A stretch of 64,000 nucleotides of DNA from CAXXHQ01 sp963665265 (GTDB lineage: Bacteria > Planctomycetota > Planctomycetia > Pirellulales > Thermoguttaceae): NCBI GenBank assembly GCA_963665265.2, contig CAXXHQ010000001.1:1016148-1080147 (forward strand). Reading direction: 5' to 3'. The notes beneath the pieces were generated by a model, which was not told the origin of the DNA, searched no databases, and saw nothing but the letters and a program-made list of their open reading frames with translations. A program made the translations under genes and the position numbers. Every line of letters starts with the position of its first letter. The stretch's first letter is position 1. Shown piece after piece: positions 53,036-60,400 of this stretch.

Positions 53036-53495
53036 CGTAGCCGCCGGCGCAAAAATCCTCCTCGGCGATTTGGTCCTTCTTTATAAGCGGAAGGCCCACA
53101 CGCCGAGGAGTTTTGCGGACGCTCTTCTTAAGGAGATTAGCCCGCCTAGAAATCTCGACGAGTTGCTCGCTTATGCGGCCAATTACTTTTTCGGCGTCGC
53201 GCTCAATTGGAGTCGGGCCGGAAACGTGAAGATTCGCACGGCCACTATTTTTGAATTTCCCTTATTCGGGGATCGGCTGGGGCGTAATCCATCCGGCGTC
53301 GGTCTCGGAGATCTATTTTCATTCGCGCCCGATTCGCTGGAATGGCCCACTTCCCTACGCGAACAGGCTCTACGAAAAACGAACAATCCTTTGCATGCGA
53401 TCGCTATCGTCGTCGATTCTCCCTCGGCGCCGAATGCGGCGACGGCGCTCGTCGAAATTCGATCACGGATCATGAACCGAGGAATTGGAGCGTAA
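52953..53495 (+). CDS. hypothetical element protein
   Basis: 180 residues, ATG at 52,953 with AGGAG six bases upstream. It overlaps the csrA tail by 83 bases in a different frame. No family recognised: an N-terminal helical region, a compact middle (RSFADALLKEISPPRNLDELLAYAANYFF) and a mixed C terminus (HAIAIVVDSPSAPNAATALVEI). Three bases separate it from the next gene, so it belongs to the early operon. Confidence 0.7.
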   Translation: MNQQTLEEIYERRSVSRWRANELDVVVDVAAGAKILLGDLVLLYKRKAHTPRSFADALLKEISPPRNLDELLAYAANYFFGVALNWSRAGNVKIRTATIFEFPLFGDRLGRNPSGVGLGDLFSFAPDSLEWPTSLREQALRKTNNPLHAIAIVVDSPSAPNAATALVEIRSRIMNRGIGA

Positions 53496-53498
53496 CGG

Positions 53499-54644
53499 AT
53501 GACACGGCACGGAAGCGGAAACGCGCAAAACTATCTCGACTTTCGCGGAGCCGACGCGGCTTACTACGAGCGGCGCAACACGCTCGGCCGCGCTCTTCGT
53601 CTCGTTCCCGTTGATTGCTCCGTATTCGTCTTCGTTCGCTTGCTCTTCGATTTCGAGGAACAATACCCCGGCTCCGCCCTCGTTGCAAGCTACGCCGAGC
53701 TAATGCGTATGCCGTGGGGGTTTTCCTGCTCGCTCTCGAAAACTCGCTCGGCGATCGAGCGGGCCTCGGAATTGGGGTTGGTCGTCGTCACCGCTCAACA
53801 CGCTCGCGGGCAAAAGGCTAACGCCTACCGAATCAATTGGCCGATAATATCATCAATCCTTGGGACGCCCGCCCAAGACTTCACGGCTACTCCGACCGAG
53901 TCGCCCGACCGCCATGAAGCGGTCGAAACCCATCTCACCTCGGCTAAAGAAGCCGGTCATCTCAGCGCGATACCTTCCGCGCCCCCTGCTTTCCTGCAAC
54001 ACCCCCATGCTTTTATAGAACATACCCCTGTCGCCAAAAGACATGGGGTGTTCCCAAAAAAGCACCCCAGTGAAGATATATTAAATAATATAACTTATAA
54101 CCAACACCATGGGTTAGTTCTTGAGAATAACTCTTCTTGCGTTCCGTATGACGACGACGTCGTCAAAGAGAAGCTACCTTGGGATGAAATTCTAAAACGC
54201 TTCGCCCATCTTCGCCGCTCGCTCTATCCTGCGAACTACCGGCTTGTGCAGAACCAAAGCGAGTTGCTCTTGTGCTGCGCGATCATGTCCGAGAGGTTCG
54301 GCGCCGACTGGCTAGAACACGGCTTGCAAGCGACGAAGCGAAACGCCCGCGACAAATGCGGCTATCTGCGCCGCACGCTCACCAACGCCCTTTGCGAGTA
54401 CGTCGGCCTATGCCGGGCGGAAGACGCGCCAGCGGTATTTGCCGACGCCTGGAAGGCAGCTAGGCCAAGGGCGAGAGCTTATATCCGAACGCAAGCCAAG
54501 GAAGATCAGGTGCCCGAATTACCGGCCCCTAGCGAATCCCCGGTGCCGCCGAGCCCGTCGAACGTAACCAAAGCGAGCATGGCGCCGTCCGTCCTCGCCG
54601 CTTTCAATCGCACCCTCGGCAAGCGATTCCCGGAGGCTACATGA
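53499..54644 (+). CDS. winged-helix replication-type protein
   Basis: 381 residues, ATG with TGGAG. Residues 1-120 match the N-terminal winged-helix organisation of phage replication/initiator proteins: a conserved entry (FRGADAAYYERRNTLGRALRLVPVDCSVFVFVRLL), then MPWGFSCSLSKTRSAIERASELGLVVVT as the recognition helix and wing. A low-complexity linker (130-215) precedes a helical domain (WDEILKRFAHLRRSLYPANYRLV). By analogy to phage O/DnaD-type proteins it may bind the origin or load the helicase, but no catalytic motif is present, so this is inference. It overlaps the next gene by 4 bases. Confidence 0.65.
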   Translation: MTRHGSGNAQNYLDFRGADAAYYERRNTLGRALRLVPVDCSVFVFVRLLFDFEEQYPGSALVASYAELMRMPWGFSCSLSKTRSAIERASELGLVVVTAQHARGQKANAYRINWPIISSILGTPAQDFTATPTESPDRHEAVETHLTSAKEAGHLSAIPSAPPAFLQHPHAFIEHTPVAKRHGVFPKKHPSEDILNNITYNQHHGLVLENNSSCVPYDDDVVKEKLPWDEILKRFAHLRRSLYPANYRLVQNQSELLLCCAIMSERFGADWLEHGLQATKRNARDKCGYLRRTLTNALCEYVGLCRAEDAPAVFADAWKAARPRARAYIRTQAKEDQVPELPAPSESPVPPSPSNVTKASMAPSVLAAFNRTLGKRFPEAT

Positions 54645-55432
54645 GCGGACCTCTCGAATCATTCCTGCGAATCAACGGCCGAATGCCGACGCCGGCGGAC
54701 CAGTTTTGTTCAGCGTGCAAACATTTCCCGAATGAAAAGTGCCCCTGTTGCGGGCATTTTTATAACCCCGATTTTGTTCCCGATAACCAAAACCCCGGAT
54801 TCCATAACCAGAAAGGAATCGACGACATGGCAAAGACTGCAAAACGAGCGACGAAAAAAGCGGCGAAGAAAGCGAAGAAACCCCACTTGATTAAGGAGGT
54901 TGACGGCTATTCCCCCGAGACGACCGACGCCGAACCGGGGTTGCCGATCGATCCGGAGATTGTTCTTGAGAGGATCGAGAAGCAAAACGCGGCAATCGAA
55001 CGATCTTACGCCGACTTTCAGGAGCTCGAAGCATACGCCAAGGAGAAACGCGAAGAGGCCGCCGACGCCAAGCATATCGCGTCCGAGGCGGAGCGTTACT
55101 ACCAAAAGCAGATCAATCGGCTTCGCGCGATTTGCAACTCACGGCACGAAAAACCGACGCCCGGCTCCCATCCTTTGCTTGAAGCGATCGACGGCCCCGA
55201 CGCCGCCAACGGCGACTTGGTCGATATCAACGCTCTCGATCTCCCCGCCGCTCTTCGCATGCGACTCTACTCAGTAAATAAGGATCAGATCGGAAAGGTT
55301 CGACAGCTCATGCTCGCGAATCCGCTCGGCTGGTTCGAGGGAGTTCAGGGCATAGGCCGAGAATTGGCGACGCAAATCGAGGACGCGGTCAACGAGTTTA
55401 TTTCAAACCACGGCGAATACACCTGGCCTTAA
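54641..55432 (+). CDS. protein with N-terminal zinc ribbon, coiled coil and C-terminal helix-hairpin-helix-like end
   Basis: 263 residues, start overlapping the previous stop (ATGA). The N terminus has a four-cysteine ribbon (CSACKHFPNEKCPCCGHF), then a very basic Lys/Ala stretch, a long coiled coil (about 105-170) and a C terminus with WFEGVQGIGRELATQIEDAV, which resembles a helix-hairpin-helix DNA-binding turn. An internal in-frame ATG at 54,827 (MAKTAKRATKKAAKK) has its own AAAGGA site, so a shorter 201-residue form without the ribbon could also be made. Function unknown. Probable nucleic-acid binding. Confidence 0.7.
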   Translation: MSGPLESFLRINGRMPTPADQFCSACKHFPNEKCPCCGHFYNPDFVPDNQNPGFHNQKGIDDMAKTAKRATKKAAKKAKKPHLIKEVDGYSPETTDAEPGLPIDPEIVLERIEKQNAAIERSYADFQELEAYAKEKREEAADAKHIASEAERYYQKQINRLRAICNSRHEKPTPGSHPLLEAIDGPDAANGDLVDINALDLPAALRMRLYSVNKDQIGKVRQLMLANPLGWFEGVQGIGRELATQIEDAVNEFISNHGEYTWP

Positions 55433-55481
55433 TCGTCGCGAAAAGGATTTCCCGCCCCACCCAGAACGAAAGGAATCGAAA

Positions 55482-55664
55482 ATGTTAGTTCTATCCCGCA
55501 AAAAGAACGAAAGCATCGTCATCGGCAACGGCATAACGATCGTCGTCGTCGATATTCGCGGCGACAAAGTTCGGCTCGGCGTCGAAGCGCCAAAGGAAAC
55601 GCCAGTTCATCGTAGCGAAGTAGCCGCGGCGATCGCACGCGAAAACCGGAACGAGGCCGCGTAA
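55482..55664 (+). CDS. csrA: CsrA-family post-transcriptional regulator (second copy)
   Basis: 60 residues, the canonical CsrA size: MLVLSRKKNESIVIG, VRLGVEAPKETPVHRSEV. Ribosome site AAAGGA. It is closer to typical bacterial CsrA than the copy at 52,754 and lacks the long tail. Carrying two divergent CsrA genes in one element suggests either regulation of two RNA sets or mixed dimers. A strong hairpin without a T-run follows at 55,682. Confidence 0.95.
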   Translation: MLVLSRKKNESIVIGNGITIVVVDIRGDKVRLGVEAPKETPVHRSEVAAAIARENRNEAA

Positions 55665-55681
55665 GAAACTCCTAAGTAGGA

Positions 55682-55718
55682 CGCTCGGCGCCGTGACTCG
55701 TAGTTGCGGCGCCGAGCG
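55682..55718. other. stable hairpin between csrA and the next gene
   Basis: CGCTCGGCGCC and GGCGCCGAGCG arms (11 bp) with a 15-base loop, ending 17 bases before the next start codon. No T-run follows. It may limit 3' decay of csrA mRNA or regulate the next gene's translation. Confidence 0.6.
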
Positions 55719-55735
55719 AATTGGAAAGAAACGAA

Positions 55736-55984
55736 ATGCCGCCAATCTCCGTTAAGAACGCAAGCGTATTTGTAAATAGCAAACTACTAGGAACCGCCAC
55801 CAGCATCCGCATTTCACGCGGAGTTGCCAATAGGCAGGCGGCGGCGCGTATTGCGGGCGAGATCATACCTATTACCAATGCTGAATTGAATGATTACGTG
55901 AATCGGAAATTCGCGGAGATGGTGGCCGCTAGTATCACCAAACCTGTAGCTTGGGGGAATCAAAATGCCGCAACTTCTTTTTGA
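55736..55984 (+). CDS. hypothetical small element protein
   Basis: 82 residues, ATG 55,736 with GGAAAG upstream. No family recognised. A mixed N terminus (ISVKNASVFVNSKLLGTATS) is followed by helices. Overlaps the ASCH gene by 20 bases. Confidence 0.6.
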   Translation: MPPISVKNASVFVNSKLLGTATSIRISRGVANRQAAARIAGEIIPITNAELNDYVNRKFAEMVAASITKPVAWGNQNAATSF

Positions 55985-56345
55985 CCGCCGCTTCGCCGGC
56001 GCCGTTGAACGCGGCGAGAAACGCCAAACGATTCGACCCGAACGAAAACGCCCGATAAGGCCGGGCGACAAGCTGATCCTGAGCGCCTGGGAAGGCGTGG
56101 CCTATCGCTCGAAGGTACGGCGGTTGGGTGAAGATTTTTGCAAAAGCGCGGAAGAGATCAAGCTGAACATCGACGTGATTGATTTTCAATTTGTGCCTCG
56201 TGTGCTGATCGCCGGGAAGTTGATTTCCTATCGTAAATCATCGGAGCTTGCCAAAGCCGACGGATTTGAGAATCTCAACGAAATGCTTGATTGGTTCAAC
56301 GCGACATACGGCCTGCCGTTCAAAGGCGTGCTGATTAAGTGGTGA
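55965..56345 (+). CDS. ASCH-domain protein
   Basis: 126 residues. The ASCH fold (PUA-like beta barrel) is indicated by the GEKRQTIRPERKRPIRPGDKL entry, where the conserved Gly-x-Lys-x-x-T and GD turn sit, and by strands AYRSKVRRLGED and VLIAGKLISY. Such domains bind RNA or nucleosides. Some hydrolyse N4-acetylcytidine, and phages often carry them. Ribosome site GGGGGAA. The start overlaps the previous gene, and the stop overlaps the PAPS-reductase-like gene, so the three are coupled. Confidence 0.85.
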   Translation: MPQLLFDRRFAGAVERGEKRQTIRPERKRPIRPGDKLILSAWEGVAYRSKVRRLGEDFCKSAEEIKLNIDVIDFQFVPRVLIAGKLISYRKSSELAKADGFENLNEMLDWFNATYGLPFKGVLIKW

Positions 56346-57169
56346 TGAAGATGAAAACTCTGAATGGAATCGACTTATCGCTTGAGGCATACGTTGCCGA
56401 CGCGGTGAAATTACTGCGAGCGACGGAGCCGAAGGACGGAACGGCGTTTTACGGCTGTTTTTCAGGCGGAAAAGACTCGTGCGTTATCAAGGAGGTTGCT
56501 CGTCTCGCTGGCGTTCGCGTCTATTGGCACTACAACGTCACAACACTCGATCCGCCGGAGTTGACGCGTTTCATTCGACGCGAACATCCGGACGTAGTTT
56601 GGGAGCGGCCGGAGTGTAATTTCTTCACCTATGCGGTTCGTTACAACAAAGGCTTTCCGACTCGCAAGTGTCGATGGTGCTGCGAACATTTTAAGGAACG
56701 GAAAAACCCAAGAGGCGCACGATTAATACTCGGCGTTCGGGCCGCTGAATCGCCTCGTCGCAAGAAATCGTGGACGCAGGTTAGCTATCACGAAAAAACG
56801 CAAACTACCGCAATCTGCCCTATTTTGGGCTGGTCGGGCGAAATGGTCTGGGAGTTCATCAAGTCACGAAATTTGCCTTACTGCGAATTATACGATCAAG
56901 GGTTCGATCGGCTTGGGTGCATCGGTTGTCCGATGGCGACTAAGCGGATTACTCAAATGGAATTCGACCGATGGCCGGGATACGAACGTAAGTGGAAAGA
57001 GTTATTCAAATATATTTTTGAACGCAGGTCGGGAACATTGCAGCGCGACGGCCGGATTTGGTTTGGCGATCGATATTTTTCTTCGTCGGAAGAAATGTTC
57101 GATTGGTGGTTGAGTAGGAAGGGACTACCAAAAGTAGAGTGCCAGGGATTGATCGAGCTTTTTGTTTAG
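56345..57169 (+). CDS. phage PAPS-reductase-like PP-loop enzyme with cysteine cluster
   Basis: About 274 residues. The adenylating PP-loop FSGGKDSCV is at about residue 40, the core follows with HYNVTTLDPPELTRFIR, then KCRWCCEHFKE, LILGVRAAES (with the RAAES turn), CPILGWSGEMVWEFI and a CIGCPM motif. Cysteines of KCRWCC and CIGCP are placed to hold an iron-sulfur cluster, as in PAPS/APS reductases and DndC. In phages these enzymes are suspected of sulfur transfer to nucleic acid or of sulfate assimilation. No dnd partner is present. The start overlaps the ASCH stop; GTG at 56,339 or ATG at 56,351 are alternatives. Confidence 0.88.
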   Translation: MKMKTLNGIDLSLEAYVADAVKLLRATEPKDGTAFYGCFSGGKDSCVIKEVARLAGVRVYWHYNVTTLDPPELTRFIRREHPDVVWERPECNFFTYAVRYNKGFPTRKCRWCCEHFKERKNPRGARLILGVRAAESPRRKKSWTQVSYHEKTQTTAICPILGWSGEMVWEFIKSRNLPYCELYDQGFDRLGCIGCPMATKRITQMEFDRWPGYERKWKELFKYIFERRSGTLQRDGRIWFGDRYFSSSEEMFDWWLSRKGLPKVECQGLIELFV

Positions 57170-57196
57170 CGGCCCGAGCCGCGAAAGAAGCGTGAA

Positions 57197-57406
57197 ATGC
57201 CATTTACAACGTCTTGTAGAAGGTGCTCCGAGTGCAAAGGATCGTCGCATCACTGGATTCCTAATCCTAGTTTTGGATGCGAAGGCGAGAAACCATATAT
57301 CTGCAAGCATTGTTCCGCAACAGGCGATGCATGCGTTGATTGTTGGGGCTACGGCTGCGACGAGTGCGACGGCGAAGGTGTTCTTTTGGAAACGGAAGGA
57401 GCGTGA
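57197..57406 (+). CDS. small cysteine-rich protein with DnaJ zinc-finger-like repeats
   Basis: 69 residues with about a dozen cysteines in four spaced pairs: CSECKGSS, CKHCSATG, CVDCWGYG and CDECDGEG. The last two fit CxxCxGxG exactly, the repeat of the DnaJ central zinc finger. There is no J domain, so it cannot recruit Hsp70. It could be a stand-alone zinc finger acting as a chaperone, RNA-binding or assembly factor. It sits three bases before the DUF5131 gene and 27 bases after the PP-loop gene. Confidence 0.75.
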   Translation: MPFTTSCRRCSECKGSSHHWIPNPSFGCEGEKPYICKHCSATGDACVDCWGYGCDECDGEGVLLETEGA

Positions 57407-57409
57407 AGT

Positions 57410-58351
57410 GTGAGCGAAAAAACGAAAATCAGTTGGACCGACGCGACTTGGAATCCGTGGCAGGGTTGCCATAAGGTTTCGGCCGGTTGCACGAACTGCT
57501 ATATGTTCCGCGAAAAAAACCGATTCGGCCAAACGCCCGACGTCGTCGTGCGATCTGCCGAGCGCACGTTCCTTTCACCTCTTCACTGGAAAGAGCCGCG
57601 AAAGATTTTCGTTTGCTCTTGGAGCGACTTCTTTATCGAAGAGGCCGACGCATGGCGGGCCGAGGCGTGGGACATTATTCGCCAGACTCCTCACCACACG
57701 TACCAACTTTGTACGAAGCGGCCGGAGCGGATCAAGTATTGCTTGCCGCCGGATTGGGGCGACGGATGGAAAAACGTTTGGCTGGGCGTAACGGCCGAGA
57801 ATCAAGAAATGGCCGATTTGCGGATTCCGATTTTGCTCGAAACTCCGGCGGCGGTTCGGTGGGTGAGTTGCGAGCCTTTGCTAGGGCCGCTCTGGTTAGA
57901 TAGGCCGTTGTTAGAGCGATTAGTTTATTCAGTTACGATTGACTGGGTTGTCGTCGGCGGCGAGAGCGGCAGAGATGCTAGACCAATGCAACCGGATTGG
58001 GCGCGAACGCTCCGCGATCAGTGTGCGGCGGAGAATATGCCGTTCTTCTTTAAGCAGTGGGGCGAGTGGGGAACGCACTCGAAAAACATCCAGACCGGCG
58101 AGCCGATCTTTCGTTCGTTCGCCTCTTACGAAGAATGGGCGAACAAAGCCGCGACGCGCGTGCAAGGCGGGCGTTGTTTCGATCGCCTTGGAAACGAATT
58201 GAAACGCGGAACGGATTTCATTTTCGCGCACGAGAACGATTCATTCCCGGTCTTCGTCATGGATCGCGTCGGGAAAAACGGCGGCGACGTTCTCGACGGC
58301 CGTCAGTATCACGAGTTTCCTAAACGAAAGGAGCGTAGATGCACAAGCTAG
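57410..58351 (+). CDS. DUF5131 (phage Gp37/Gp68) family protein
   Basis: 313 residues, GTG start with AAGGAG. Family features: KISWTDATWNPWQGCHKVSAGC at the N terminus with the following TNCYMF (CxxxxxxxCxxC-like cysteine set, placed as in radical-SAM enzymes), SPLHWKEPRKIFVCSWSDFF, WLGVTAENQEMADLRIP, VRWVSCEPLLGPL and WVVVGGESGRDARPM, and FFFKQWGEW. Widespread in phages and mobile elements. Thought to be radical-SAM-related, with unknown substrate. Its place next to the PP-loop and ASCH genes hints at nucleic-acid or nucleotide modification. Confidence 0.92.
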   Translation: MSEKTKISWTDATWNPWQGCHKVSAGCTNCYMFREKNRFGQTPDVVVRSAERTFLSPLHWKEPRKIFVCSWSDFFIEEADAWRAEAWDIIRQTPHHTYQLCTKRPERIKYCLPPDWGDGWKNVWLGVTAENQEMADLRIPILLETPAAVRWVSCEPLLGPLWLDRPLLERLVYSVTIDWVVVGGESGRDARPMQPDWARTLRDQCAAENMPFFFKQWGEWGTHSKNIQTGEPIFRSFASYEEWANKAATRVQGGRCFDRLGNELKRGTDFIFAHENDSFPVFVMDRVGKNGGDVLDGRQYHEFPKRKERRCTS

Positions 58352-58536
58352 AGTGGTGTGAGCAGGCGCCGGAGTTAAGAGTCGGATGCGACCACAGCAT
58401 TTGTATTCCCGAAGAACCTCGGGCAACGTTCTCGGAGGGAGTATATGGCAGAGATGGATTGCTGGAATGGAGGTGGCTTTTTAAGGCGCCGTTGTCGAAG
58501 ATTCAAGAGGAGTTTGAGATACATCGCGCCGCCTGA
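58339..58536 (+). CDS. hypothetical small protein
   Basis: 65 residues, overlapping the DUF5131 end by 13 bases. ATG has a perfect GAAAGGAG site. The sequence (HKLEWCEQAPELRVGCDHS ... LLEWRWLFKAPLSKIQEEFE) shows no family I know. Coupling and the ribosome site support translation. Confidence 0.6.
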   Translation: MHKLEWCEQAPELRVGCDHSICIPEEPRATFSEGVYGRDGLLEWRWLFKAPLSKIQEEFEIHRAA

Positions 58537-58605
58537 ACCAATAAGGAACTAGTGCCGATCAAGTTCGTGGGACCGCGTAAATGATCGAACGGAAGGAAAG
58601 ATCAA

Positions 58606-58941
58606 ATGGCTACGACAATGCCAAGCATGAAGCGAATCGACGTTTTCAATCTTCGCCTCGAAGATATTTCGATTACAGACATCGCCCATAACCTCGCCAA
58701 CCGTTGCCGATGGGGAGGGGCGACGACGCCCTTCTATTCCGTCGCCGAGCATTGCTACAGAGGATGCTTATACGCTACGAATCCGCTCCTCTCAATGGCG
58801 TTCCTGCTTCACGACGCGGCCGAGGCGTATTTGTTCGATGCGCAGAGGCCGATAAAAGCGGGACTCGGATGGATGCGAGATGGCGAATTCATTCCTTACG
58901 AAGTCGCCGAGGATCGGATTCTAAAACTCGTCGCCGAATAG
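58606..58941 (+). CDS. HD-domain phosphohydrolase, N-terminal part, ended by an in-frame amber codon
   Basis: 111 residues to a TAG at 58,939. The pattern RIDVFNLRLEDISITDIAHNLAN, FYSVAEHCYRG and AFLLHDAAEAYLFDAQRPIK is the phage HD hydrolase family (YfbR-like, possible nucleotidase), with the metal-binding His and HD pair intact. The frame continues unbroken past the TAG to 59,172 with the expected C terminus of this family, so the product is truncated. TAG is used as a true stop by other element genes (52,582; 57,169; 58,351; 59,803), so recoding is unlikely as a rule. Ribosome site GGAAGGAAAG. Confidence 0.82.
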   Translation: MATTMPSMKRIDVFNLRLEDISITDIAHNLANRCRWGGATTPFYSVAEHCYRGCLYATNPLLSMAFLLHDAAEAYLFDAQRPIKAGLGWMRDGEFIPYEVAEDRILKLVAE

Positions 58942-59172
58942 TACGGCCTGCCGTTTCCCTTCTATCATCTCGTTCAAGAAATTGACGAGCGCATGCTGCG
59001 AACGGAACGAGAGCAGCTATTCAGCGATCGCGGATCAACGCTTGTAGAGTGCGACTCAATTCCGGAAGTCGAGCCGTTTGGAGTGGAAATTCGCCCGATC
59101 GATTCACGTTTCATGGAGTTGATTTTTTTGATTCGATTCGACAAGATTTTCAAATCAATAAACGATAAATGA
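58942..59172 (+). pseudogene. in-frame C-terminal remainder of the HD phosphohydrolase gene
   Basis: Directly after the amber codon the same frame reads YGLPFPFYHLVQEIDERMLR, then a stretch ending VEPFGVEIRPIDSRFMELIF and IRFDKIFK, then TGA at 59,170. This is the family's normal second half. The TGA overlaps the next gene's ATG (ATGA), the same coupling seen throughout the operon, which argues that the full-length frame was recently functional. Either a nonsense mutation or stop-codon readthrough. Confidence 0.75.
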
Positions 59173-59402
59173 AATCCCCTCGCCGCATTTACGCAGAGAA
59201 ACAAGCCGAGCGCGTGCTACGTCAGCATGGGCCTTTGAGCGGGCCGTTTCTGGCGAAGTGGCTGGTATTGCTCGGAGTCGGAAAGAGCATGGCGACGAGA
59301 ACGCGAAGATATCTAGCCGACGCCGGGCGAATTATCCCGAGCAAAAAAGTACAAGTCACGAAACGCGGCCAGCTCGTTCGGCTTTGGGAGTTGAGCAATT
59401 GA
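59169..59402 (+). CDS. small winged-helix-like DNA-binding protein
   Basis: 77 residues, basic. A helix-turn-helix arrangement (AERVLRQHGPLSGPFLAKWL, GKSMATRTRRYLADAGRI) followed by a wing-like hairpin (SKKVQVTKRGQLVRLWEL). Start in ATGA overlap with the HD frame, and stop overlapping the next start, so it is translated as part of the chain. Probably a regulator or a DNA-binding accessory protein. Confidence 0.65.
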   Translation: MKSPRRIYAEKQAERVLRQHGPLSGPFLAKWLVLLGVGKSMATRTRRYLADAGRIIPSKKVQVTKRGQLVRLWELSN

Positions 59403-59803
59403 GATTTTCCCTACGCGACTTCAACGAACCTTTCCGTAGTGAGCTGGAAGCAAAGCTCAAAGCCGACGCCGCCGAAAAAAAGGCGAAGGGAAAGAAACTT
59501 GAACGCGGTATGAATGGGTGGGAAAGCGATTATGCCGCCGAGCTGGAGCTGCGACGATCCGCCGGCGAAATTATCTGGGACGAGTTTGAGGCGATCAAAC
59601 TGCGGTTGGCCGCGAAGACGCACTATACGCCCGACTTCGCCGTGTTGCTCGCCGACGGTTCATTCGAGCTTCACGAAGTGAAGGGGTTTTGGCGAGAGGA
59701 TGCCAGAATCAAAATCAAAATCGCGGCCGAGAAATTCCCGTTCGCGTTCGTCGCCGTGACGCGCCGACGCAAGTCCGCCCCCTGGAAGTTTGAGCGATTT
59801 TAG
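59399..59803 (+). CDS. DUF1064 phage protein, putative endonuclease-fold
   Basis: 134 residues from a TTG at 59,399 in a TTGA overlap, with GGGAG upstream. The DUF1064 signature is clear: GWESDYAAELELRRSAGEI, then YTPDFAVLLADGSFELHEVKGF and RIKIKIAAEKFPFAFVAV. The PDF...E.HEVKG arrangement matches PD-(D/E)xK-type nuclease cores, so Holliday-junction or structure-specific cleavage is possible for the family. An extra charged stretch (EAKLKADAAEKKAKGKK) is near the N terminus. Confidence 0.88.
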   Translation: MRFSLRDFNEPFRSELEAKLKADAAEKKAKGKKLERGMNGWESDYAAELELRRSAGEIIWDEFEAIKLRLAAKTHYTPDFAVLLADGSFELHEVKGFWREDARIKIKIAAEKFPFAFVAVTRRRKSAPWKFERF

Positions 59804-59816
59804 CGGAGCAAAGGAA

Positions 59817-60347
59817 ATGCACGTAAGCAATATACGCTGGATTTATCGCCGCGACATGGATGATGTTTTGGCGATCGAGCGAGCCGCTTTTGAATTCCCT
59901 TGGTACGAAGAGGACTTCATCCGCTGCTTACGGCAGCGCAATTGCATCGGCATGGTAGCCGTCGATTTTGAGGAGCGAGTCATCGGCTACATGCTTTACG
60001 AGCTGCATTCAACTGGGATTCACGTCTTAAACTTCGCCGCGGCTCCAGACGCTCGTCGGCAAGGCGTCGGCCGCAAGATGGCGGCGAAGCTGATTGATAA
60101 GCTGTCTCCGCAGCGGCGCACCCGCATCACGCTCGGAGTTCGGGAAACGAACCTTGCGGCGCAGCTCTTCTTTAAGGCGCTTGGATTTCGCGCCGTAGCG
60201 ATTCTGCGCGACTTCTACGCCGAAACCGCCGAGGACGCCTATTTCTTTCAATACCGTGTTCCGGCATTTCGATGCGATAAACCGGCCGAGGGAGCCGGGT
60301 GCCAAACTCCATGTGAAAGTAGATGGAAAGGGCAGTATGGGTATTGA
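59817..60347 (+). CDS. GNAT-family acetyltransferase, RimI-like
   Basis: 176 residues, ATG 59,817 with AAAGGA. The GNAT fold is clear: YRRDMDDVLAIERAAFEFPW, VIGYMLYEL, the acetyl-CoA loop APDARRQGVGRKMAAKLI, LGVRETNLAAQLFFKALGF and a C-terminal FYAETAEDAYFFQY strand. This is the organisation of RimI-type N-terminal protein acetyltransferases. The last 25 residues (from FRCDKPAEGAG) are unusual and may be a read-through tail. Targets are unknown; phage or host proteins are both possible. Confidence 0.88.
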   Translation: MHVSNIRWIYRRDMDDVLAIERAAFEFPWYEEDFIRCLRQRNCIGMVAVDFEERVIGYMLYELHSTGIHVLNFAAAPDARRQGVGRKMAAKLIDKLSPQRRTRITLGVRETNLAAQLFFKALGFRAVAILRDFYAETAEDAYFFQYRVPAFRCDKPAEGAGCQTPCESRWKGQYGY

Positions 60348-60373
60348 CACCAATTCACCCCCTAAATTAAACT
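60344..60373 (+). promoter_or_regulatory. sigma-70-type promoter for the AT-rich membrane-protein pair
   Basis: A perfect TTGACA at 60,344-60,349 with TAAACT 18 bases on (60,368-60,373), about 28 bases before the ribosome site of the gene at 60,401. The overlap with the GNAT stop codon and the drop in GC content mark a new transcription unit. Confidence 0.55.
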
Positions 60374-60400
60374 TAGGAAACACAGCCATAGGGGGTGAGC

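Noticed and set aside
56345..57169. DNA phosphorothioation (dnd) system
   Set aside because: The PP-loop enzyme resembles DndC in its cysteine layout, but no dndB, dndD, dndE or cysteine desulfurase gene is nearby.
58606..59172. Alternative genetic code with TAG as sense in the element
   Set aside because: At least four other element genes end at TAG at natural protein ends, so a general reassignment is unlikely.
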